A DNA stretch of 64,000 bases from Burkholderiales bacterium (GCA_016790695.1 JAEUOS010000122.1:17526-81525); one strand, 5' to 3'; shown: positions 10,371 to 19,629, counted from the first letter of the stretch. The notes: generated by a model from the sequence alone, not told the origin. A program made the numbers and translations.

Positions 10371-11180
10371 TCAGGGCGTCGGCCGCAGCGCACCGGCTGC
10401 GGCGCACACGCCGGCAAGCATGTCCCAGCCGGAGCTGTGGCCGATGCCGGCCACGGCCGCAGCGTGCGCGCGAAGCGCGGCATCGGCGGTGCGGTGCGCG
10501 GCGGCATCGCAAAGCGCGTGCAGCGGGGCGAAGCTGGCGCCGGCGGCAAGGTCGGCGAACAGGGCGGCGCCGATGGCGTGGCTGCGGCTGCGCGCGGCGG
10601 CAGCCAGGCGCGCGGCGGCGAGGGTCCAGGCGGCGTCGGCGGGATGCAGCAGCCGCAGGGTGAACAGGGCGGCGCCGACAAAGTCGTCGCCCGAGGGCGT
10701 CAGGCCGGTGCCGACGCCAAGCAGGCGCGCCCCGGCGCGGGCGAACGCATCGGTGTCGCCGGCTGCGGCGCTGGCGCCGAGCGCGCGGGCGTCGGCCGCG
10801 CGCGCCGCCAGCGGAAAGTCGGGGGACTCGCCGCGCAGCAGGGGGGCGAACCCGGCGCGCGGGGCGCTTCCCGCCAGCGCCGCCGCCAGCCGGCGCAGCG
10901 CGGCGGTCGCCGCCGCGGCGTCGGGGACGCCGCGGACCGGCGGTGCCCACGGCGGCGGCAGGGCGGCGTCGAGCGCGGCGTCGGGGTCGCCGTCGACGAA
11001 CACCGCGCGCGGGTGCATCGGTCCGGACGCTCCGACCCAGATCACCTGGCCGGCTGCCAGCCGGAACGGCGTGGCCGCGAATCCCTCGACACGGGTCACG
11101 CGCCCGCGCGCGGCGTGCAGCGCCCGCGCCGCCGTGGCGCCGATCGCCCGCACGCGCGGTGCCAGCACCTGCTCACGCAT
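10371..11180 (-). CDS. ylbF: YlbF family protein (DUF2877), oxamate transcarbamylase subunit
   Basis: DUF2877 protein of 269 residues, the counterpart of E. coli YlbF (not the unrelated Bacillus YlbF). The family signature GVGTGLTPSGDDFVGA is present in the middle, followed by HAIGAALFADLAAGA and a C-terminal GHSSGWDMLAGVCAA. The protein is very Ala-rich, in keeping with the local base composition. ATG 11180 overlaps the end of the carbamate kinase gene by 8 bases, so translation is probably coupled. It is the likely third subunit needed with FdrA and YlbE for carbamoyl transfer. Confidence 0.88.
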   Translation of the reverse strand: MREQVLAPRVRAIGATAARALHAARGRVTRVEGFAATPFRLAAGQVIWVGASGPMHPRAVFVDGDPDAALDAALPPPWAPPVRGVPDAAAATAALRRLAAALAGSAPRAGFAPLLRGESPDFPLAARAADARALGASAAAGDTDAFARAGARLLGVGTGLTPSGDDFVGAALFTLRLLHPADAAWTLAAARLAAAARSRSHAIGAALFADLAAGASFAPLHALCDAAAHRTADAALRAHAAAVAGIGHSSGWDMLAGVCAAAGALRPTP

Positions 11181-12144
11181 CGCGCACGATCCGCGTGCCG
11201 GCGCGGCCTTCGAGCGCGTCGAACGCGCGCTCGAGCGAGGTGATGACGACCGTGCCGTCGAACGCATCGAGGTAATTGAGGGCGGCCTCGATCTTCGGCC
11301 CCATGCTGCCCGGCGGGAACTGGCCGTCGGCGAGGTGGCGCCGCGCCTCGCTGGCGCTCATGCGCGCCACCGCCCGCGCGCCCGGCTTGCCGAAGTCGAG
11401 CATCACCTGCTCGACGCCGGTGATCATGATGAACGCCTGCGCGCCGGTCTGCGCCGCGAGCATCGCGGAGGTCAGGTCCTTGTCGATCACGGCAGGCACG
11501 CCGTGATGGCAGCCGTCGGCATCGCGGATCACCGGAATGCCGCCGCCGCCGGCCGCGATCGGAATGATGTCCGCCGCCAGCAGCGCCTCGATCGCGTGCA
11601 GGTCGAGGATCTGGCGCGGCTGCGGCGACGGCACGACGCGGCGCCAGCCGCGCCCGGAATCCTCCCTGAAGACCCAGCCGGTCTCGGCCTGCATCTCCGC
11701 GGCCTCGGTCGCGGAGAAGAACTTCCCGACCGGCTTGGTCGGGTTGTTGAACGCGGGATCGTCGGCGTCGACCTCGACCTCGGTGAGCACGGCGGCCACG
11801 CGCGCCTGGCGGCCGCGCTTGCGCAGCACGTTGGTGAACGACTGCTCGAGCATGTATCCCATGCCGCCCTGCGAGTGCGCGACGCAGACATCCATCGGCA
11901 TCGGCGGCAGCTCGCGCGCGGTGCGCGCCATGCGAAACAGGATGTTGCCGACGACCGGGCCGTTGCCGTGGGTGAGGATGAGCCGATAGCCGGCGTCGAT
12001 CATGCGGACGAAGTGCTCGCACAGCGCCGCCATCACGTCGAGCTGCTCCTCGGCCGTGCCCTTGATCGTCGGCGGGTACGCGGCGTTGCCGCCGAGCGCG
12101 ATGATCACGCGCCGGCTGCCCGGGCCCGCCGCGGGGGCGTTCAT
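11173..12144 (-). CDS. arcC: Catabolic carbamate kinase
   Basis: Amino-acid-kinase-fold carbamate kinase of 323 residues, using carbamoyl phosphate and ADP to make ATP plus carbamate. Visible motifs: VIIALGGNA near the N-terminus (phosphate-binding), ILTHGNGPVVGN, HSQGGMGYMLEQ, AAGGGGIPV and VIDKDLTSAMLA, all characteristic of the family. It begins with ATGA overlapping the fdrA stop and overlaps ylbF by 8 bases. In this setting it is the AllK-type kinase that harvests ATP from carbamoyl phosphate released by the FdrA/YlbE/YlbF transferase, rather than the arginine deiminase kinase; no arcA or arcB lies nearby. Confidence 0.93.
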   Translation of the reverse strand: MNAPAAGPGSRRVIIALGGNAAYPPTIKGTAEEQLDVMAALCEHFVRMIDAGYRLILTHGNGPVVGNILFRMARTARELPPMPMDVCVAHSQGGMGYMLEQSFTNVLRKRGRQARVAAVLTEVEVDADDPAFNNPTKPVGKFFSATEAAEMQAETGWVFREDSGRGWRRVVPSPQPRQILDLHAIEALLAADIIPIAAGGGGIPVIRDADGCHHGVPAVIDKDLTSAMLAAQTGAQAFIMITGVEQVMLDFGKPGARAVARMSASEARRHLADGQFPPGSMGPKIEAALNYLDAFDGTVVITSLERAFDALEGRAGTRIVRDA

Positions 12145-13670
12145 GCGTTCACCCGGGCGATCAGCCGTGCCGCGAGGCGCGCGGCGTGACTCGACGAGGG
12201 CGCCAGCAATGCGCCGGCGTCGCGCAGCAGGGCCTCCTGGCGCGAGCGCACCTGCGGGTCGTCCTCGGTGCCGCAGACGAAGGCGACCACCGGCAGCGCG
12301 CGACCGGCCGCGGCCGCGTCGTCCCGCGCCTGCGCGATCGCCGCCGCGAGCGCGCCGGCCGGGTCGGGGTGGCCGGCATAGCCGAGCACGATGTCGAGCA
12401 GCAGGACGGCGGTCTCGCGGTCGGCTGCCTCCTGGGCGATGCGCGCGAGTCGCAGCGACGGGTCGATCATCGGATGCGGCTTGCCGACGGTGAAGTCGTC
12501 GTCGCCCAGGTCGAGCATGGTGTGGCCCTCGGAGCGGTCGAGGCGCGCGAGCGCATGCGCCGGATCGAGCGGCACATTGGAGCGGCACGCGATGCCGACG
12601 GCGGCCAGCGCCACCTGGGCCTCGGTGCAGAACGTGCCGCCGGAGAACAGGCCGCGCAGGTAGCGCTGACCGGACGCGAAGCGCGGGACGGGCGCGTCGG
12701 CGTCCGCCGTCACGACCGCCGGCGCGCCGCGCGCGCGGCCCACGCACAGGGCTGCGCACTCGAACAGGTCGCGCGCCTGGCTGACGTTGGGCGGGAGGTC
12801 GATCGCCGCGCCGCCGAGAAAGCACACGACGACCGGCTTGCCGGCCCGTCCGGCGTGCTCGATCACCGCGCGCATCACGGCCGGCGCGGGCGGCTTGGAC
12901 ACGATGCCGATGACACGCGTCTCCGGGTCTGTCGCGAGGAGATCGAGCGCACCGAGCATGCTGATGCCGCCGATTTCGGCCTTGACGTCGCGCCCGCCGG
13001 TGCCGATCGCGTGGCTGACGCCTTCCCCCTGCAGATGGATCTGGCAGCTGACCTCCTGCAGGCCGGTACCGGACGCCCCGACCAGGCCGATGCTGCCGCG
13101 CCGCACGACATTGGCGAAGCCGAGCGGCACGCCGCCCACGATCGCCGTTCCGCAATCGGGGCCCATCACCAGCAGCCCGCGTTGCGCGGCCAGGTTCTTG
13201 ATCGCCTTTTCCTGCTCGAGCGGCACGTTGTCCGAGAACAGGAACACGTTCAGTCCGGCCTTGAGCGCCTTCAGCGCCTCCGCGCCCGCATACGGGCCGG
13301 GGACGGATATCTGCGCGAGGTTCGCTTCCGGCGCCGCCTTCAATCCCATGGCGATGCTGCGCGGGGCGATCGCGCGGTCCGGGCCGGACGGCGAAGCACC
13401 GGCCGTGAGGGCGGCGTCGACGCTGGCGAACGCGCTCTCGGCGCGGTCCGTCTCCGTCGCCTCGACCACGATGACCAGATCGCTGGGGCCGGCGCGGCCC
13501 GCCGCCTCATCGAGGAGGCCGGCCTCGGCGAGGATCTCCTTGTTGGCGGGGGTGGCCATCACCAGGGTGGCGCGCGTAATGGCGGGATCCTGCAGGAGCT
13601 TTTCCGCCACGCGCATCAGGGCGACGGAATCCTTGTACAGATTGGGCTTGATTCGGGTCAGGATCGGCAC
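12141..13670 (-). CDS. fdrA: FdrA family protein, oxamate transcarbamylase large subunit
   Basis: FdrA-type protein related to succinyl-CoA synthetase, here 509 residues from GTG 13670 (the frame is open to a TTG at 13700). Visible signatures: RIKPNLYKDSVALMRV at the N-terminus, MGPDCGTAIVGGVPLGFANV, LVGASGTGLQEVSCQI, IGTGGRDVKAEIGG and a C-terminal ligase-like region with LLLDIVLGYAGHPDP. In E. coli FdrA (AllF) is one of three oxamate transcarbamylase subunits. It is the first gene of an operon with carbamate kinase, ylbF, ylbE and DUF2848. Neither candidate start has a good ribosome binding site. A GntR-like palindrome lies about 60 bases upstream. Confidence 0.9.
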   Translation of the reverse strand: MPILTRIKPNLYKDSVALMRVAEKLLQDPAITRATLVMATPANKEILAEAGLLDEAAGRAGPSDLVIVVEATETDRAESAFASVDAALTAGASPSGPDRAIAPRSIAMGLKAAPEANLAQISVPGPYAGAEALKALKAGLNVFLFSDNVPLEQEKAIKNLAAQRGLLVMGPDCGTAIVGGVPLGFANVVRRGSIGLVGASGTGLQEVSCQIHLQGEGVSHAIGTGGRDVKAEIGGISMLGALDLLATDPETRVIGIVSKPPAPAVMRAVIEHAGRAGKPVVVCFLGGAAIDLPPNVSQARDLFECAALCVGRARGAPAVVTADADAPVPRFASGQRYLRGLFSGGTFCTEAQVALAAVGIACRSNVPLDPAHALARLDRSEGHTMLDLGDDDFTVGKPHPMIDPSLRLARIAQEAADRETAVLLLDIVLGYAGHPDPAGALAAAIAQARDDAAAAGRALPVVAFVCGTEDDPQVRSRQEALLRDAGALLAPSSSHAARLAARLIARVNA

Positions 13671-13728
13671 GGGTCTATCCAGGGAGGAAGCGCGCGGCAA
13701 TGACGATTGCGCACAGAAAACGCATGAA

Positions 13729-13738
13729 TTGTATACAA
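13729..13738. promoter_or_regulatory. TTGTATACAA palindrome, likely GntR-family operator of the fdrA operon
   Basis: A perfect 10-bp palindrome in the 105-base gap between the upstream Bug gene and fdrA, about 60 bases before the fdrA start. GTATAC-centred palindromes of this form are typical operators for FadR-subfamily GntR regulators. On the minus strand it contains TACAAT, a plausible -10 hexamer, so binding would block the promoter. No GntR gene lies in the window. Operator role is inferred. Confidence 0.5.
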
Positions 13739-13775
13739 AATGTCGATGTGGCAGTTCGGACGCGCGGTCCGGGCG

Positions 13776-14738
13776 TCATTCGACGCGCGCGCCGGACGCC
13801 TTGACGACTTCCGCCCAGCGCGCCACATCCTCGCGGATGAACGCCGCGAATTCCGCACCCGCGCGGACCTGCACCTCGGCACTCTGGGCCGCGAGCCGTT
13901 CGCGAATCTCCGCGGCCTCGACGACGCGCGCCAGTTCGGTCGCCACGCGCGACACCACCTCGGGCGCGGTCGCGGCGGGCGCGAGCACCCCGAACCAGGA
14001 GCGGATCACATAGTCGGCGAAACCGCTTTCGCGCAGCGTCGGCACTGTCGGCATTGCCGCCAGGCGCGTCGGCGCGGTTGCCGCCAGCACCTTGAGGCGT
14101 CCTCCCGCGACGTGCTGCGCCACCTCGACCGGGGTGGCGAACATGAGCTGCGTCTGCCCCGCGACCAGATCGATGATGGCCGGGCCGCCTCCCTTGTAGG
14201 GCACGTGGATGATGTCGACGCCCGCGCGCAGCTTGAACAGCTCCGCGGCCAGGTGCGGCACCGTGCCGTTGCCCGCGGAACCATAGGTGAGTTGTCCGGA
14301 ACGCGCGCGCGCGAGGGCGACCAGCTCGGCGACCGAGGTCGCCGGCAGCGCCGGATGAGCGACCAGGATGAAGGGCGATACCGCGAGCAGGGCGACCGGC
14401 GCGAAGTCGCGCGCCGCGTCGTACGGCAGGCGCGGATACATGACCTGCGAGATCGCGAAGGGGGTCGGCGCGAACAGCAGCGTGTGGCCATCACCGGCGG
14501 CCTTGGCGACCTGGTCGGCACCGATGGTCGTACCCGCGCCGGGCTTGTTGTCGATCACGACCGGCTGCCCGAGCCGCTCGCCCAGTTTCTGGCCGATCGC
14601 GCGCGCCAGGATGTCGGTGGCGCCGCCGGGGGCGAACGGCACCACCAGGCGCACCGGCCGCGACGGATACTGCGCGCCCGCCTGGCCGACCGCGGCCAGG
14701 AGCGCCGCGCAGGCCAGCATGCGCATCGCCCGCATCAT
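13776..14738 (-). CDS. Bug/TctC-type periplasmic binding protein (fabI operon)
   Basis: Extracytoplasmic binding protein of the tripartite tricarboxylate transporter (Bug) family, 320 residues. A Sec-type signal ending near AGAQ precedes the family start YPSRPVRLVVPFAPGGATD. Other family marks are NKPGAGTTIGADQVAKA, SAGNGTVPHLAAELF and PYKGGGPAIIDLVAGQ. Ligands of this family are usually carboxylates or small aromatic acids; the ligand here is unknown. Its ATG overlaps the stop of the EEP-family gene (ATGA), so it is translated as the third gene after fabI. No TctA or TctB membrane genes are nearby. Confidence 0.9.
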   Translation of the reverse strand: MMRAMRMLACAALLAAVGQAGAQYPSRPVRLVVPFAPGGATDILARAIGQKLGERLGQPVVIDNKPGAGTTIGADQVAKAAGDGHTLLFAPTPFAISQVMYPRLPYDAARDFAPVALLAVSPFILVAHPALPATSVAELVALARARSGQLTYGSAGNGTVPHLAAELFKLRAGVDIIHVPYKGGGPAIIDLVAGQTQLMFATPVEVAQHVAGGRLKVLAATAPTRLAAMPTVPTLRESGFADYVIRSWFGVLAPAATAPEVVSRVATELARVVEAAEIRERLAAQSAEVQVRAGAEFAAFIREDVARWAEVVKASGARVE

Positions 14739-15589
14739 GCGTCGATCTCCAGCAGCACCGGCTGGTGGTCCGACGCGTCGGTTGCGTCATCGACGACGAT
14801 CCGCTGCGCGCGCGGGGCGAGGTCAGCGGAGACGAAGATGAAGTCGAAGCACAGGCGCCGGCCCTGCCATTGCTCGATGTCGTACAGGCCGACGGTGGGC
14901 GCGTGCGGCCGGTCCGGATGCAGCAGGGTCCAGGCGTCGCAATAGGCGGGGGCGCCGCCGTCGAGCGGCGCCTGCACGCGCGCGATCAGCGCATCGTCGG
15001 CGGCGCAATTGAAGTCGCCCGTCAGGATCGCGCGCGCGTTGCGCGGGCGGACCTCGAACGGCGTGCCGACGCGCTCCGGGCGGGGCGGCAGCGCGGCGTG
15101 GCCGGCGGCCTCCGCCTGCAACTGCCGCAGGCGCTCGATCTGCGCGGCGCGGTGCAGCGCGGAGTAGTACTCCAGATGCGTGGTGGTCACCCGCAGCGGC
15201 CCGCCGGGCGCGGCCAGGACCGCCTCGAGCGCCAGGCGCGGCATCGTCGCCGACTGCGGGTCGGCCGGCTGGGGCAGCTGGTGGCGCAGCACTGCCAGCG
15301 GCGCCAGCCGCGTGAGGATCATGTTGCCGAATTGCTGCCGGCCGACACCGTCGGTGTAGCGATCGACGGCGATCCCGTCGATCGCGTGGAATCCCGGCAG
15401 CAGGCGCGCCAGCGCCGCGAACTGATCGCCGCCGTCGTTGCCCTTCAGGCCCGGATAGTTGCGCGTGACTTCCTGCAGGCACAGGACATCGAAGTCACCG
15501 AGGCCGCGTGCGGTCTCGACGATCCGCGCCAGGTCGACACGCCCGTCGACGCCCAGGCCCCACTGGATGTTCCAGGTGATGAGCCGCAT
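14735..15589 (-). CDS. Endonuclease/exonuclease/phosphatase family protein
   Basis: Product of 284 residues with the metal-dependent EEP fold: MRLITWNIQWG (Asn contact), LQEVTRNYPG with the metal-binding Glu, THLEYYSALHR, LTGDFNCA with the Asp/Asn pair, and a C-terminal SDHQPVLLEI carrying the catalytic Asp-His. Such proteins cleave phosphodiester bonds in nucleic acids, lipids or small molecules; the substrate cannot be read from sequence. There is no signal peptide, so it is cytoplasmic. It starts 2 bases after fabI ends and overlaps the Bug gene, an odd operon for such an enzyme. Confidence 0.9.
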   Translation of the reverse strand: MRLITWNIQWGLGVDGRVDLARIVETARGLGDFDVLCLQEVTRNYPGLKGNDGGDQFAALARLLPGFHAIDGIAVDRYTDGVGRQQFGNMILTRLAPLAVLRHQLPQPADPQSATMPRLALEAVLAAPGGPLRVTTTHLEYYSALHRAAQIERLRQLQAEAAGHAALPPRPERVGTPFEVRPRNARAILTGDFNCAADDALIARVQAPLDGGAPAYCDAWTLLHPDRPHAPTVGLYDIEQWQGRRLCFDFIFVSADLAPRAQRIVVDDATDASDHQPVLLEIDA

Positions 15590-15591
15590 GG

Positions 15592-16380
15592 CTATTCGAG
15601 CGGCATCCCGCCGACCACGGTATTGAAGCCGGCGTCGACATAGGTGATCTCTCCGGTGATGCCCGCCGCCAGGTCGGAGAGCAGGAATGCGGCGGCGTTG
15701 CCGACATCGTCGATGCCGACGTTGCGCCGCAGCGGCGCGTTCTCCTCGACGAACTTGAGGATCTTCGAGAAGCCGCCGATGCCCATCGCGGCGACGGTCT
15801 TGATCGGACCGGCGGAAATGCCGTTGACGCGCAGACCGCGCGGGCCCAGCGACGCGGCAAGGTAGCGCACCGCGGCCTCGAGGCTGGCCTTGGCCAGGCC
15901 CATGGTGTTGTAGTTCGGGACCACGCGCTCGGCACCGAGGTAGGTGAGGGTGAGCAGGGCGCCGCGGCGGCCCTCCATCATCGGCAACGCGGCCTTCGCC
16001 AGCGCGGCGAAGCTGTAGCTCGAGATGTCGTGGGCGATGCGAAACGCCTCGCGCGAGGCGCCCGCCATGAAATCGCCCTCGATCGACTCGCGCGGCGCGA
16101 AGCCGATCGCGTGGACCAGGCCGTCGAGGCCGTCCCAGCGCGCGCCGAGACCGGAAAACACCGCGGCGATCTGGCCGTCGTCGCCGACGTCGCAGGGGAA
16201 GGCGAGGGTCGAGCCGAATTCGGCCGCGATCTCGCGGATGCGGTCGGCGAAGCGCTCGCCCTGATAGGTGAAGGCGAGCTCGGCCCCCTGGGCGTGGCAG
16301 GCGCGTGCGATGCCGTAGGCGATCGAGCGGTTGCTGAGCACTCCGGTGATCAGGATGCGTTTGCCGGCGAGAAATCCCAT
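15592..16380 (-). CDS. fabI: Enoyl-[acyl-carrier-protein] reductase (NADH)
   Basis: Catalyses the last reduction in each round of type II fatty acid synthesis. At 262 residues it matches E. coli FabI in length, and the key residues fall one position off the E. coli numbering: Tyr147 in LTYLGAERV, catalytic Tyr157 and Lys164 in NYNTMGLAK. The N-terminal [15 protein letters not shown] is the diverged Rossmann motif typical of FabI rather than an ordinary short-chain dehydrogenase. ATG 16380 was chosen over GTG 16386. It heads a three-gene minus-strand operon and is divergent from the peptide ABC importer, with 88 bases between. Confidence 0.95.
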   Translation of the reverse strand: MGFLAGKRILITGVLSNRSIAYGIARACHAQGAELAFTYQGERFADRIREIAAEFGSTLAFPCDVGDDGQIAAVFSGLGARWDGLDGLVHAIGFAPRESIEGDFMAGASREAFRIAHDISSYSFAALAKAALPMMEGRRGALLTLTYLGAERVVPNYNTMGLAKASLEAAVRYLAASLGPRGLRVNGISAGPIKTVAAMGIGGFSKILKFVEENAPLRRNVGIDDVGNAAAFLLSDLAAGITGEITYVDAGFNTVVGGMPLE

Positions 16381-16456
16381 GCGCACTCCAGACGAAGGAC
16401 CGAAAGCCGGATTATAGGGTTGGCGCCCGCGGCACCCTGCGCGCCGGCGCTTTCGC

Positions 16457-16462
16457 TACACT
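16457..16462 (+). promoter_or_regulatory. Possible -10 element (TACACT) for the peptide ABC importer operon
   Basis: TACACT ends 6 bases before the ATG at 16469, so a transcript from it would start at or next to the start codon (leaderless). No convincing -35 hexamer is found 16-18 bases upstream. Similar gctAcaaT-like hexamers precede other genes here. Confidence 0.3.
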
Positions 16463-16468
16463 CCGGCC

Positions 16469-18652
16469 ATGGTCGCAGCCGCCGTCCTCCGGGTTCGAAC
16501 GCGCCGCGCCGCGCTGGCCGCGGCCGTGCTCGCGCTCGCCGCCTGCGGCGAGGTGTGGAACGACCCGTATCCCGCGGCCGGCGCGCCCGACAACACGCTC
16601 TACAGTTCGTTCTCGCAGCGCCCCAAGCATCTCGATCCGGCCAAGTCCTACACCGAGGACGAGGCCGAGTTCAATGCGCAGATCTACGAGCCGCCGTTCC
16701 AGTATCACTATTTCCGCCGGCCCTACGAACTGGTGACCGCGACGGCGACGGCGATCCCGCGGCCGCGCTATCTCGACGCGGCCGGCCGCGAGCTCCCGTC
16801 GGACGCCGCGGCGGACGCCATCGCGACCTCGATCTACGACATCCGCATCCGGCCGGGCATCCGCTACCAGCCGCATCCCGCATTCGTCGAGGCCAATCGC
16901 GCCCTCCCGCGCGAAGCGATCGCGCGCCACCATCGGCTCGCCGATTTCGGGCCGGGCGCCACGCGCGCGCTCGTCGCGGCCGACTATGTGTACCAGATCA
17001 AGCGCCTTGCCCACCCGCGCGTGAACTCGCCGATCTTCGGGCACATGACCGACTACATCGCCGGCCTGAAGGAGTACGGCGAGACCCTGAAGGGCGCGCA
17101 GAAGGCGCTGGAGGCCGAGCGCGGGCGCGGCGCCTGGCTCGACCTGCGGCGCCACGACATCGCCGGCGTCAGCGTGCTCGACGAGCACACGTTCCGCGTC
17201 ACGGTCAAGGGCAAGTATCCGCAGTTCCTGTTCTGGATGGCGATGCCGTTCTTCGCGCCGATCCCGTGGGAGGTCGACCAGTTCTACGCGCAGCCCGGCA
17301 TGGCGGAGAAGAACTTTAGCCTCGACTGGTATCCGGTCGGCACCGGCCCGTACATGCTCGTCGAGAACGATCCGAATGCGCGCATGGTGCTGCTGCGCAA
17401 CCCGAATTTCCGCGGCGAGCCGTACCCGGCCGACGGTGAACCGGGCGACCGCGAGGCCGGACTCCTCGCCGACGCCGGCAGGACCATGCCCTTCATCGAC
17501 CGCGTGGTGTTCACCCGCGAGAAGGAGACCATTCCGTACTGGAACAAGTTCCTGCAGGGCTACTACGACCGTTCCGGCATCGCCTCCGACAACTTCGACC
17601 AGGCCGTGCGCACCGGCAGCGACGGCGAGACGCAGCTCACGGCGGAAATGGAGGCGCGCGGGATCCGGCTGTCGACCTCGCTGTCGACGAGTTCCTACTA
17701 CCTCGCCTTCAACTGGCTCGACCCGGTCGTCGGCGGCCCGGGCGAGCGCGCGAAGAAGCTCCGGCGCGCCCTGTCGATCGTGGTCGACTTCGACGAGTTC
17801 ATCTCGATCTTCCTCAACGGGCGGGCGATTCCCGGTCAGGGACCGCTGCCGCCGGGCATCTTCGGCTTCCGCGACGGCCCGGCATCGGTCAACCCGATGG
17901 TCTACGACTGGTCTGCCGACGGCGGCGGCCGCGCCAGCCGCAAGGCGGTGACCGAGGCCAGGCGGCTGCTCGCCGAAGCCGGCTATCCGGACGGGCGCGA
18001 TGCGCGCACCGGGGCGCCGCTGGTGCTGGCGCTCGACACCACCGACCGCGGTCCCGGCGACAAGGCGCGCCTGGACTGGTACCGCAAGCAGTTCGCCAAG
18101 ATCAACGTCCAGCTCGAGATCCGCGGGACCGACTGGAACCGCTTCCAGGAAAAGATCCGCAAGGGCAACACCCAGATGTTCTTCCTCGGCTGGAATGCCG
18201 ACTATCCGGACCCCGAGAACTTCCTGTTCCTCCTGTACGGCCCGAACAGCGCGGCGAAGTCGGATGGCGAGAACAAGGCCAATTACGCCAACCCCGAATA
18301 CGACGCGCTGTTCGAGCGCATGAAGAACCTGGACAACGGGCCGGAGCGCCAGGCGGTGATCGACCGCATGGTGGCGATCCTGCGCGAGGATGCGCCGTGG
18401 ATGTGGGGCTTCCACCCGAAGAGCTACGGCCTGGCGCATTCGTGGGTCGCCAACGGCAAGCCGAACCAGATGGCGCGCAACGGGCTCAAGTACCAGCGCG
18501 TCGATCACGTGCTGCGCGCACAGAAGCGCGCCGAGTGGAACCGGCCGGTGGTCTGGCCGTTCGCGCTCCTGGTCGCCGCGCTGGGCCTGCTTGGCTGGCT
18601 CGGACTGCGCTACTGGCGGCGCTCCGAAGCGGCCGTCGCGGTGCAGGCATGA
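16469..18652 (+). CDS. Peptide-type ABC importer, substrate-binding lipoprotein with C-terminal membrane helix
   Basis: Family 5 extracellular solute-binding protein, 727 residues, longer than the usual 500-600. An N-terminal lipobox (LALAACG, Cys26) predicts lipid anchoring. The fold is recognisable from YSSFSQRPKHLDPAKSY, WYPVGTGPYMLVENDPNA, FNWLDPVVGG, RRALSIVVDFDEFI and FFLGWNADYPDPENFLFLLY. Unusually, residues about 696-716 form a hydrophobic helix followed by an RR pair, so the C-terminus also looks membrane-anchored. Its stop overlaps the first permease gene (ATGA). Ligand is probably peptides or similar, but this is inference from the family. Confidence 0.9.
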   Translation: MVAAAVLRVRTRRAALAAAVLALAACGEVWNDPYPAAGAPDNTLYSSFSQRPKHLDPAKSYTEDEAEFNAQIYEPPFQYHYFRRPYELVTATATAIPRPRYLDAAGRELPSDAAADAIATSIYDIRIRPGIRYQPHPAFVEANRALPREAIARHHRLADFGPGATRALVAADYVYQIKRLAHPRVNSPIFGHMTDYIAGLKEYGETLKGAQKALEAERGRGAWLDLRRHDIAGVSVLDEHTFRVTVKGKYPQFLFWMAMPFFAPIPWEVDQFYAQPGMAEKNFSLDWYPVGTGPYMLVENDPNARMVLLRNPNFRGEPYPADGEPGDREAGLLADAGRTMPFIDRVVFTREKETIPYWNKFLQGYYDRSGIASDNFDQAVRTGSDGETQLTAEMEARGIRLSTSLSTSSYYLAFNWLDPVVGGPGERAKKLRRALSIVVDFDEFISIFLNGRAIPGQGPLPPGIFGFRDGPASVNPMVYDWSADGGGRASRKAVTEARRLLAEAGYPDGRDARTGAPLVLALDTTDRGPGDKARLDWYRKQFAKINVQLEIRGTDWNRFQEKIRKGNTQMFFLGWNADYPDPENFLFLLYGPNSAAKSDGENKANYANPEYDALFERMKNLDNGPERQAVIDRMVAILREDAPWMWGFHPKSYGLAHSWVANGKPNQMARNGLKYQRVDHVLRAQKRAEWNRPVVWPFALLVAALGLLGWLGLRYWRRSEAAVAVQA

Positions 18653-19629
18653 CGGCCTATCTGATCCGCCGGCTCGCCTACGCGATCCTGATTCTCATCG
18701 GGGTCAACCTCATCACGTTCTGGCTGTTCTTCAAGGTCAACACGCCCGACGACATCGCGCGCCTCCAGCTCGGCGCCAAGCGCGTCACGCCGGACGCGAT
18801 CGCCAAGTGGAAGGCCGAGCGCGGCTACGACAAGCCGCTCGTCTACAACGCCGCGGCGCAGGGCATGGCGCGCTTCACCGACACGATCTACTTCGAGAAA
18901 TCGGTGGCGATGTTCATGCTCGATTTCGGCCGCGCCGACGACGGCCGCGACATCTGGTACGAGATCCGGAGCCGCGCCGGCCCCAGCCTCGCGGTCCAGG
19001 TGCCGGTGTTCGTGGTGGGCCTCGGGCTCAACATCTCGCTCGCGCTCCTGCTCGCGCTGTTCCGCGCCACGCGCTTCGACTTCGCGACCCAGGTGTTCCT
19101 GGTGGCGATGATGTCGATCTCGAGCCTGTTCTTCATCATCGCCGGCCAGTACGTGTTCTCCAAGCTCTGGCATCTGGTCCCGATCTCGGGCTACGGCGGC
19201 GGTCCGGACGCGATCCGCTTCCTCGCGCTGCCGGTCGCCATCGGCGTGTTCGCCAGCCTGGGCGGCGCGACCCGCCTCTACCGCACCATCTTCATCGAGG
19301 AGATGGGGCGCGACTACGTGCGCACCGCGCGCGCCAAGGGCATGTCGGAACTGGCGGTCCTGTTCCGCCATGTGCTCAAGAACGGCATGATTCCCATCCT
19401 GACCGGCGTCGTGGTGGTGATTCCGGGCCTGTTCATCGGCAGCCTCGTGACCGAGTCCTTCTTCGGCATCCCGGGCCTGGGCAGCTACACCATCGAGGCG
19501 ATCCAGGCGCAGGATTTCGGCGTGGTGCGCTCGATGGTCTTCATCGGGTCGGTGCTCTACATCATCGGCCTGATCGCGACCGACATCTCCTATACGCTGG
19601 TCGACCCGCGCGTGCGCCTCGAATCATGA
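18649..19629 (+). CDS. Peptide-type ABC importer, permease 1 (DppB/YejB-like)
   Basis: Inner-membrane permease of 326 residues. It begins MTAYLIRRLAYAILILIGVN, the standard DppB-type first helix. A periplasmic region of about 85 residues follows, then the transmembrane core, including the cytoplasmic coupling segment EEMGRDYVRTARAKGMSE and the FIGSLVTESFFGIPGLG segment. The reading frame is open far upstream, but ATG 18649 overlaps the preceding stop (ATGA) and gives the family start. It pairs with the following long permease. Confidence 0.92.
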   Translation: MTAYLIRRLAYAILILIGVNLITFWLFFKVNTPDDIARLQLGAKRVTPDAIAKWKAERGYDKPLVYNAAAQGMARFTDTIYFEKSVAMFMLDFGRADDGRDIWYEIRSRAGPSLAVQVPVFVVGLGLNISLALLLALFRATRFDFATQVFLVAMMSISSLFFIIAGQYVFSKLWHLVPISGYGGGPDAIRFLALPVAIGVFASLGGATRLYRTIFIEEMGRDYVRTARAKGMSELAVLFRHVLKNGMIPILTGVVVVIPGLFIGSLVTESFFGIPGLGSYTIEAIQAQDFGVVRSMVFIGSVLYIIGLIATDISYTLVDPRVRLES

